A stretch of DNA of 5,996 bases from Candidatus Margulisiibacteriota bacterium (lineage in GTDB: Bacteria; Margulisbacteria; WOR-1; O2-12-FULL-45-9), in NCBI GenBank assembly GCA_028714935.1, contig JAQTLJ010000080.1, forward strand, positions 1 to 5,996, in the 5' to 3' direction. The notes beneath the pieces were generated by a model. That model worked only from the letters and a program-made list of their open reading frames with translations. It searched no databases and had not been told where the DNA came from. Below, one piece after another: positions 1 through 5,684 of this stretch. The position numbers and the translations under genes were made by a program. Each line of letters begins with the position of its first letter. Positions within the stretch are counted from its first letter, which is position 1.

Positions 1-2
1 AG

Positions 3-434
3 TATAAACACCTGATCAAGTTCAACGAGCAGGCGATCGCCATCAAGTACACCCCGGCCGATTTCTACATCGGCGACAAAAACCCTGATGAGATGACGAT
101 CGCCGAACTAAAAGATTTCGTTGCCCTCAAAGAAAAGATGGGCGTTGATGTCACCGATTTCAAGATCCAGCTCAACATGAAAATGGCGATCCCTTTTGCC
201 TCGCTGGTCTTTGCCCTGCTCGGTGCGCCGCTGGGCATTTCGCCCCGGCGGGCGTCGTCGTCCATCGGCCTCGGCCTGTCCATTATCGTCATCTTTTTCT
301 ATTACATCCTGACTTTTCTCAGCATGTCGATCGGCGAGTTAAAGTTGATCTCTCCCGGCCTCTCCGCCTGGCTGCCCAATTTTATGACCGGCGGGATCGG
401 CTGGTATATCCTGTCAAAAAAAGTGGTGCAATAA
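3..434 (+). CDS. LptF/LptG-family lipopolysaccharide export permease, C-terminal part (5' end outside window)
   Basis: This is the last 143 residues of a YjgP/YjgQ (LptF/LptG) inner-membrane permease. In the family, the permease works with the LptB ATPase to extract lipopolysaccharide from the inner membrane and pass it to the periplasmic Lpt bridge. The reading frame is open from the first full codon at base 3, so the start lies upstream of the window; the ATG at 93 is internal. Visible residues 1-50 look like the end of the periplasmic beta-jellyroll domain, including the family-typical stretch DEMTIAELKDF. Three membrane segments follow, at about 61-80 (with PFASLVFALLGAPLGI), 88-108 and 122-138. 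The short charged loop PRRASSS between the first two is also characteristic. The visible part cannot separate LptF from LptG. The stop codon is directly followed by the ATG of the DUF3084 gene, so the two are very probably one operon. Confidence 0.9.
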   Translation, partial: YKHLIKFNEQAIAIKYTPADFYIGDKNPDEMTIAELKDFVALKEKMGVDVTDFKIQLNMKMAIPFASLVFALLGAPLGISPRRASSSIGLGLSIIVIFFYYILTFLSMSIGELKLISPGLSAWLPNFMTGGIGWYILSKKVVQ

Positions 435-1469
435 ATGCTGACCTTCGGGCTTATCATTATCCTGCTTCTCCTTTTGATCGGCGGGACGATCGCGCTGGCC
501 GGGGATTTTATCGGCACGATCATCGGACGCAGGCGGTTGACCCTTTTCAACCTGCGGCCGCGCTATACCGCCTACACCATCACCATTTTGTCCGGGACAC
601 TGATCGCCTTTACCACCATGGGGATCCTGCTGGCTATTTCCCAGGACGCCCGCACTGCCCTGTTTGGCCTGGAAAAATTAAAGCTTGATCTGGCGGAAAA
701 AAGTTCGCTTTTGGAAAAGACCAAGAGCGAATTCAGCTTAATTACCGCTGAAGCTGACAAGATCAACCAGGAGCTGTCCGACGCTAAAGACAAGCTGCGC
801 CGGTCAAGGCTGGAGATCGCGGCGCTGGAAAAGACCAGGGAAAAATTAGGGCGGGAAGTCGAGGTTTCGCGCAAGGGGAAAGTTCTCTTTCAGGTCGGCG
901 AGGTGCTGCTGACCTCGATCATCCAGGCCGGACCGGAAAGGGAAAAACTGGAAGCCGGCCTCAAACAGATCCTCTCGGCCGCCGACGCTTATGTCCGAAG
1001 CTTCGGCGTTGAACAGGGGAAACATCTGATCTTCATGTCGCCGGAAGATTTTGATCTGGCCGTGGCAACTCTGTCGGGAAGAAGCGGCGAAAATATCGTT
1101 AAAGTGGTTGCCAATAAAAATACGGTTTTCGGCGAAGAGGTCTCGGTCCATTTCGCTATCCAGGAAAACAGGGTTATCTACCGGGCGGGAGAGATGATCG
1201 CAGAAGCAATAATTCAACCTTCACTTTCGATCCCGGAAATAGAGCAGGAAATAAAGAAGCTGTTATACGAAACCAACCTGTCAGCCAAAAAGGCCGGGAT
1301 AATGCCCGATGCCAGCGGCTCCATCGGCAGCGTCCCTTATTCCCAGATCCTCTCCCTGGCAAAAAAGATAAAAACTTATTTTAAAAGCGTCAGGGTCAGG
1401 GCCCTCGCCAAAGCCAATACCTATGCGGTCGGCCCGCTAGAGATAGATTTTAAAATCCTCTACCAATGA
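435..1469 (+). CDS. DUF3084-family membrane-anchored coiled-coil protein
   Basis: This 344-residue protein matches, from recognition, the DUF3084 family known mainly from Cyanobacteria; its function is unknown. Two membrane segments are visible at about residues 3-22 and 46-70. The loop between them contains GDFIGTIIGRRRLTLFNLRP, the family's signature (GD..G..GRRRL..F.LRPR). Residues about 76-147 are rich in K, E and L with heptad spacing and should form a coiled coil. The remaining 200 residues are a mixed alpha/beta soluble region with two similar halves: RKGKVLFQVGEVLLTSIIQAG near 147-166 and NRVIYRAGEMIAEAIIQPS near 245-263, which suggests an internal duplication. The ATG abuts the permease stop with no spacer and only a weak upstream purine match (AGTGGTG), so translation is probably coupled. 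A role in envelope biogenesis is inferred only from the LptF/G neighbour. Confidence 0.85.
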   Translation: MLTFGLIIILLLLLIGGTIALAGDFIGTIIGRRRLTLFNLRPRYTAYTITILSGTLIAFTTMGILLAISQDARTALFGLEKLKLDLAEKSSLLEKTKSEFSLITAEADKINQELSDAKDKLRRSRLEIAALEKTREKLGREVEVSRKGKVLFQVGEVLLTSIIQAGPEREKLEAGLKQILSAADAYVRSFGVEQGKHLIFMSPEDFDLAVATLSGRSGENIVKVVANKNTVFGEEVSVHFAIQENRVIYRAGEMIAEAIIQPSLSIPEIEQEIKKLLYETNLSAKKAGIMPDASGSIGSVPYSQILSLAKKIKTYFKSVRVRALAKANTYAVGPLEIDFKILYQ

Positions 1470-1471
1470 TC

Positions 1472-3844
1472 CTACTGGCTGATGCTGAATTTACCCGTCG
1501 CGGTGGCCGCGCCGGTAGGCGAAACCCGGATAATATATGCGCCGATCGGCAGATTACTGGCATTAATCGGAACTTCCTGATAACCAGCGTTCCCGCCGGC
1601 TACTCCGGCATCGTAAGCCGTTTCCATGACTTTTTTCCCTTCGATATCCCAGATCTGCACATTGACCTTCGCGGGAGCCAATAATTCATAACCGACAAGT
1701 ATTGACGATCCCTGGGCTTTGACCGTGACTTTACCGCTCTTGACGCCGCTTTGCGAGCTTCTAGTTATCGTATACTCTTTAGCTGCGGCATTACCGGCCC
1801 AGTCCTTCACTTCGATCCTCAAAGTATGGTCGCCAATCGGCACTGACGGCTGGCACCTGAGCTCCCAGCGGGTATCTGTGGTCAGGATGTTTTGATAGGT
1901 CACGTTTCCGCCGTCAAGCAAGATTTTTGCTTCCGCCAGTTTATAATTATCGGTCAGGACAACGTCAATAACCGGTGCCTCCGAGACGATATCGCCGGAA
2001 ATCAGCTCTTTGCTGCTGACCTTTACGCTTTTAACTTCGGGGCTGATATCTTCAACTTCCGTGCTGTAGTTTAAAGTGACCGAGAACAAAACCGGCGTAC
2101 TGGTCCGGCCGGCCGCGGGAGTAAAGTCGAGCTTCGCCTGCGCCCATTTGCCGATACTGGGAAAAACCCCGCCGTTAGCCACGCTCTGCCACGGCACGCC
2201 GTCAAGGTCAGGGCCGGAAGAAGCGCTTTTTACATAACCGGTCGTTGTCCCGCCGCCGGGAGCGCTCCAGCTCAGCTTATTCCAATTTTTAAATTGGGCA
2301 GCGGTATTCTCGATCTTGGCTGATGTCCAGCTGCCGCCCGGCAGGAAGAATTCCTTAACTTTCTGGACATACACATCATAATGGTTGTCGATCCAGACAG
2401 CATTGATATCAGGACTTTCGCTTTTTATTAGAGATATAGAAGGATCGGTTATCATCAGCGTCTCGCTGGAAAGGAAGTAGCCGCTATTCCCCCACAGTTT
2501 GTCGCCCGAAGAGCTAAATCTGTGCACGATCGGCAAATAGGAGGTTGCGCTGGCGGTGGTGGCAGCTGAGGCATAAACCCCCCCCAGGCCATCGCCAACT
2601 AAGTTCAATATTCCCGTCGAACTGATCGTTTTCCCTCCTGTCCCCCACTGTGGAGTGCCGGCAGAATTAAGCAACTGGATATGACCGACGATCGTAGCAA
2701 AATCAATCCAACTGATGATAAATTGCCCTGGGGTCGGTTCGCAAATCACCGGAAACGCTTCGTCATTGGATGTCACCGCTATCGCCTTGCCGCCGTCACC
2801 CCACAACCTCCCGCCGCTCTGCGACATCAGCTGGGCATACAAATCCCTATTCGGGTCCTCACCCTCATCCCAGGCAACAAGCAAACCGGCCGGAGAAGTG
2901 GTCTTCATCACTGCATAGCGGGATTTTCTGCCGGTGCTGGCAGTAGTATTGACCGGAATACCCGAAGTCCCCCAGGCAGTATCAAAAGTACCATTCCCCA
3001 ATACCCGCCGGGCATAGAGCTTCCTATTACGATTTGTAATATCATCTCTCCCATCCGTCCAGGAAATAACATAGGCATCTGTGCCGCACTCTACTATTTT
3101 TGGATTATCAACATTGGTCTGTATTGAATCGGCTAAAGCTGTGCAGACCAAAGTACCAGTAGTTGCCCAGCCGCTCTCGCGAGTGCCGGTTTCATTAAAG
3201 TGCTGCGCATAAATAGCCGGCGCGCCGCTCCGCTTATCGACCCAGGTATAGATCGCTCCTCCCTTGTTATCACTTATTACCTGCGGTTTTGATAGGTCTT
3301 GTGCTGATTTATGAATACCTTTTATATCCCTATACCAAACATAGTTCCCGTTTAGATCAATCTTGCTGGAAGCAATAACATAACTAGTAACTCCTAAATG
3401 AGTATAATTAACTTTCCAGACCAATATCACACCGTCAACGCTCCCGCCATTTTTACTGATCGTCATCTTCACAGACCTATTATTATATTCAGTTGCGGCA
3501 AAGAGAGCCTTTTCCCAGGCGACAGCACCCAGAGAATTGACCCGGGCCGCGTAAATCTGCGCGTTGACCGGATCATTTCTCAAATCAGGCCAGGCAACGA
3601 TCGCCCCGCCGCTGTTATCGGTGACCATAGCCGCTTCGTCCGTCACCTTGCCGCTCGTGGAATTAACTCTGACCACCGCCCATACTCCCTCGGGCGAAGT
3701 CGATAAAACTACCGCGTCGCTGGAAACAACAGTGTCAACAAAATCCCCCGCCAGAAACTCCGGGCTCCCCGAAATCGTAATGTCACCGCCAAAAGCAGTT
3801 GAAGCCAAAACCACAACGAACAATCCTATAACTAACTTTTTCAT
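1472..3844 (-). CDS. Secreted multidomain protein: propeller-like repeats, beta-sandwich domains and FlgD-Ig / type IX-like C-terminal domain
   Basis: A 790-residue exported protein of unknown function. Residues 1-19 are a Sec signal peptide (MKK, hydrophobic VIGLFVVVLA, cleavage likely after STAFG). Residues about 74-497 hold seven or eight copies of a roughly 40-60 residue repeat with the pattern GGxhhxWxDxR...hYAQ...G...W, for example AIVAWPDLRN, AIYTWVDKRS, YVISWTDGRDD and LLVAWDEGED; this suggests a beta-propeller. Residues about 500-595 resemble a beta-sandwich common in surface proteins, and 600-697 an Ig-like domain ending DWAGNAAAKEYTI. Residues 703-790 are a FlgD-Ig-like domain (VNVQIWDIEGKKVM, NLPIGAYIIRV, GKFSISQ) of the type used as a C-terminal sorting domain in type IX secretion; the typical terminal lysine-rich end is absent. 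The gene starts one base after the SLH-barrel gene, behind a good ribosome binding site. There are no visible protease or glycosidase motifs, so a binding or structural role is more likely than an enzymatic one. Confidence 0.88.
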   Translation of the reverse strand: MKKLVIGLFVVVLASTAFGGDITISGSPEFLAGDFVDTVVSSDAVVLSTSPEGVWAVVRVNSTSGKVTDEAAMVTDNSGGAIVAWPDLRNDPVNAQIYAARVNSLGAVAWEKALFAATEYNNRSVKMTISKNGGSVDGVILVWKVNYTHLGVTSYVIASSKIDLNGNYVWYRDIKGIHKSAQDLSKPQVISDNKGGAIYTWVDKRSGAPAIYAQHFNETGTRESGWATTGTLVCTALADSIQTNVDNPKIVECGTDAYVISWTDGRDDITNRNRKLYARRVLGNGTFDTAWGTSGIPVNTTASTGRKSRYAVMKTTSPAGLLVAWDEGEDPNRDLYAQLMSQSGGRLWGDGGKAIAVTSNDEAFPVICEPTPGQFIISWIDFATIVGHIQLLNSAGTPQWGTGGKTISSTGILNLVGDGLGGVYASAATTASATSYLPIVHRFSSSGDKLWGNSGYFLSSETLMITDPSISLIKSESPDINAVWIDNHYDVYVQKVKEFFLPGGSWTSAKIENTAAQFKNWNKLSWSAPGGGTTTGYVKSASSGPDLDGVPWQSVANGGVFPSIGKWAQAKLDFTPAAGRTSTPVLFSVTLNYSTEVEDISPEVKSVKVSSKELISGDIVSEAPVIDVVLTDNYKLAEAKILLDGGNVTYQNILTTDTRWELRCQPSVPIGDHTLRIEVKDWAGNAAAKEYTITRSSQSGVKSGKVTVKAQGSSILVGYELLAPAKVNVQIWDIEGKKVMETAYDAGVAGGNAGYQEVPINASNLPIGAYIIRVSPTGAATATGKFSISQ

Positions 3845-3845
3845 C

Positions 3846-5606
3846 CTATTCGCCCCCCTTAAAATTTAATATCGCTTCCATCTTTGGAGCCAGCAGACTG
3901 GTCTTGGACAGGATCTCGACCACTTCCGCCCGGGTCAATTTCTGGTTCGGCTCAAAATTCCGGCCGAGATATTTGAGCAATCCGGCCTCTTTGGCGGACA
4001 AGATCTCTTTTACCGCCCAGTGCCGGCCGGGGACATCGACGAACGGCGCTTCAAGCACTTTGGGTTCGGGCAGCTTAAGGAACCGCGCCACGATCGAGAC
4101 CCCCTCCGCCCGCGTGATCGGGCCATTGGGCCGGAAGGTACCGTTAGGGTAACCCTTGACCGCCCCGCTGTCAACTGCCTGGGCGATATATTTTGCCGCC
4201 CAATGCTTGGCCGGCACGTCCTTGAACTTTACTTTTGACGTCGTCCCCTGGAAGCTGATGATCTTCATCAGCAGCGAACACATCTCCGCCCGGGTGATCT
4301 TGCCTTCCGGCTTGAAAGTGCCGTCCGGATAACCGCTGACGATCTTCTCCATGGCAAAAACGGAGATCGGGATCCTGACCCAGTAGTTTTCCGGCACATC
4401 TTTGAACTTTGTCAGCCTCAGGAGCCTTAACTGTTTTTCATCCAGCTGTATATATTGTTCGCTATAAGCGATCAAAGCCAGCTGGTTTTTGCCGAGATCC
4501 AAAGGCTGCTGGAAACGGAAGCCGCCATCGCTGAGCGTGATCTCTTTGCCGCCAACTTCTAATTTCTTGACTTCCGGCAGGACCTTGCCCGAAATATTGG
4601 CCAGATCATCAAAAAACACGCTTTTATCTTTGGGATTGACTATTTCAATATAATCTTTCTTGCCAGCGGCCTCGCCCTTGAAGATCCCGTAAGAAAGCGA
4701 AAAGGTATGGGTAGTATTTTGTGATAACGAACCGTATTGATGATAAGCATAGTCGAACATGAATCCGGATAAGATCACCGACAGGCCGGCGGTCAGGTTG
4801 GTTTCGGAAATATCCTGGTCGGACCCGGCGCGCACGGCCAGCGTCGGGACGACCCACCACTCCGCTCCCAGTTTGATCAGGCCGGACTTCGAGGAATCGG
4901 TCGGATAGAACTCATAATCAAGATTTAAATTGTAAACTCCCGGATTATAGCTGACCCCGAGACGCGAAGCGGTCGCCAGCGCTTCTTCCGCACCGGTGTT
5001 CCAATGTATTTTCCCACCCAGCGATGCAGGTATAAAATTCCTCTGGACGAACCCGACGCGGAGGTCTCCCCGCGGCCGGTAGAGCAAACCGAGATCCGCG
5101 TCGTAGCCGCTGCCGGAAGCGCCTCCGCTGAATCCCTGGTTGTAAAATTTAAAGTTAAGCCCGGCGGAAAGCTCCTTGAATATCGGCCGCCCGTACGATA
5201 AATAATAAATGTTGTTGTAATAATTCGTTGTCCCGGCCTCAAAGGTCAACCGCCCGGTCACCGGGTCGCGCACCACGTTCTGGATGCCGCCGATCGAGGC
5301 GCCGAGAAAACCACCGCCTAATATTCCGAAGTCAAAGATGTTCTCGCCGCCCAGCTGGAAATAATCGACCTCGCCGAGCAGTTTGGTGTACATGCTGGTC
5401 ATGCCCCAATTGGAGAGGTCGGTCAGCGCGGCGGGATTCAAGAAGATCGAGGCGGGACTGCCGGTTATGGCCGCGTAGCTTCTCCCCATCCCCATGACGC
5501 GCGCTCCTACCCCAACGACCGATGGATCAAGGGCCGTTTTTGCTTCTGCGCCGGCCATAAGAAAAACAACTAACAGAGAGCAGACCAATACCTGTTTGTG
5601 GTTCAT
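3846..5606 (-). CDS. PorV/PorQ-like outer-membrane beta-barrel fused to Ig-like and three SLH domains
   Basis: A 586-residue protein. Residues 1-22 are a Sec signal peptide (MNHKQ, hydrophobic core, AEA then KT); no lipobox is seen. Residues about 26-308 look like a PorV/PorQ (FadL-related) barrel. The N-terminal segment GVGARVMGMGRSYAAITGSP followed by ASIFLNPAAL is the recognisable family signature, and many alternating aromatic strands follow, ending HTFSLSYGIF. Residues about 318-398 look like an Ig-like domain (IEIVNPKDKSVFFDD). Three SLH domains follow at about 399-450, 459-511 and 519-570, with FKDVP..YW, FKDVPAKHWA and FVDVPGRHWA, each closing with TRAE. SLH domains bind peptidoglycan-linked polymers, so the protein should tether the outer membrane to the wall. 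I chose the ATG at 5606 because AAGG lies 5 bases upstream; a GTG four bases earlier (5612) would overlap that site. It is the first gene of a two-gene unit. Confidence 0.88.
   Translation of the reverse strand: MNHKQVLVCSLLVVFLMAGAEAKTALDPSVVGVGARVMGMGRSYAAITGSPASIFLNPAALTDLSNWGMTSMYTKLLGEVDYFQLGGENIFDFGILGGGFLGASIGGIQNVVRDPVTGRLTFEAGTTNYYNNIYYLSYGRPIFKELSAGLNFKFYNQGFSGGASGSGYDADLGLLYRPRGDLRVGFVQRNFIPASLGGKIHWNTGAEEALATASRLGVSYNPGVYNLNLDYEFYPTDSSKSGLIKLGAEWWVVPTLAVRAGSDQDISETNLTAGLSVILSGFMFDYAYHQYGSLSQNTTHTFSLSYGIFKGEAAGKKDYIEIVNPKDKSVFFDDLANISGKVLPEVKKLEVGGKEITLSDGGFRFQQPLDLGKNQLALIAYSEQYIQLDEKQLRLLRLTKFKDVPENYWVRIPISVFAMEKIVSGYPDGTFKPEGKITRAEMCSLLMKIISFQGTTSKVKFKDVPAKHWAAKYIAQAVDSGAVKGYPNGTFRPNGPITRAEGVSIVARFLKLPEPKVLEAPFVDVPGRHWAVKEILSAKEAGLLKYLGRNFEPNQKLTRAEVVEILSKTSLLAPKMEAILNFKGGE
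3853..3860 (-). promoter_or_regulatory. Ribosome binding site of the 790-residue protein gene, inside the upstream coding end
   Basis: On the minus strand AAGGGGGG lies 8 bases before the ATG at 3844-3842. It is formed by the final codons (Lys-Gly-Gly) of the SLH-barrel gene, whose TAG stop is one base from the ATG. This layout suggests translational coupling and fixes the start of the downstream gene. Confidence 0.7.
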
Positions 5607-5611
5607 TAACA

Positions 5612-5615
5612 CCTT
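5612..5615 (-). promoter_or_regulatory. Ribosome binding site deciding the start of the SLH-barrel gene
   Basis: On the minus strand AAGG sits 5 bases before the ATG at 5606-5604. The upstream GTG at 5612-5610 begins inside this motif and has no site of its own, so the ATG is preferred. Confidence 0.55.
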
Positions 5616-5616
5616 A

Positions 5617-5646
5617 ACTTTAACACAGGGTAATTTGGCTTGTCAA
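5617..5646 (-). promoter_or_regulatory. Possible divergent promoter for the SLH-barrel operon
   Basis: On the minus strand a perfect TTGACA -35 box lies at 5646-5641. The best -10 match at suitable spacing is TAAAGT (5622-5617, 18-base spacer), which is weak. A start from it would fall close to the ATG and leave out the AAGG ribosome binding site at 5615-5612, so either the -10 assignment is wrong or the promoter differs. An A/T-rich stretch at 5667-5672 (TATAAA on this strand) is an alternative -10 but lacks a good -35. Confidence 0.3.
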
Positions 5647-5647
5647 T

Positions 5648-5676
5648 TTGCAAAAAAGCCGTTATTTTTATATAAT
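5648..5676 (+). promoter_or_regulatory. Predicted sigma70-type promoter for the RuvC-like gene
   Basis: A TTGCAA -35 box (5648-5653) and a perfect TATAAT -10 box (5671-5676) are separated by exactly 17 bases. Transcription would be expected to start 6-8 bases after the -10 box, at about 5683-5685, which is the start codon itself. The transcript would therefore be leaderless or nearly so, in keeping with the absence of a ribosome binding site. Box identity is seen in the sequence; activity is inferred. Confidence 0.6.
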
Positions 5677-5684
5677 TCCCAATC

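Noticed and set aside
93..434. Independent 113-residue gene starting at the ATG at 93
   Set aside because: The frame is open back to the window edge and the upstream residues fit the end of the LptF/LptG periplasmic domain, so this ATG is internal.
846..1217. Opposite-strand open frame of 123 codons within the DUF3084 gene
   Set aside because: It lies wholly antisense to a well-supported gene, with no family resemblance and no ribosome binding site I can support.
1499..1511. Hairpin CGCGG-TGG-CCGCG just beyond the convergent junction as a terminator
   Set aside because: It is short, lies inside coding sequence and has no T run on either side.
1475..1738. Firm assignment of a type IX secretion sorting domain
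   Set aside because: FlgD-Ig-like domains are widespread and the basic terminal residues usual in sorting domains are missing, so this is kept only as a hypothesis.
2681..3127. Plus-strand open frame of 148 codons antisense to the repeat protein
   Set aside because: It is a shadow of the 790-residue gene; the product is proline- and isoleucine-rich without recognisable motifs.
5228..5497. Arginine- and serine-rich plus-strand frame antisense to the barrel
   Set aside because: Its composition is what results from reading G+C-rich beta-barrel codons in the wrong frame; there are no motifs.
5580..5606. Lipoprotein signal in the SLH-barrel protein (cysteine at residue 9)
   Set aside because: The cysteine sits inside the hydrophobic core after VLV, without a lipobox; a standard AEA cleavage site fits better.
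5607..5612. GTG start at 5612 for the SLH-barrel gene
   Set aside because: It overlaps the AAGG motif that is well placed for the ATG at 5606, and it adds only two residues before the signal peptide.
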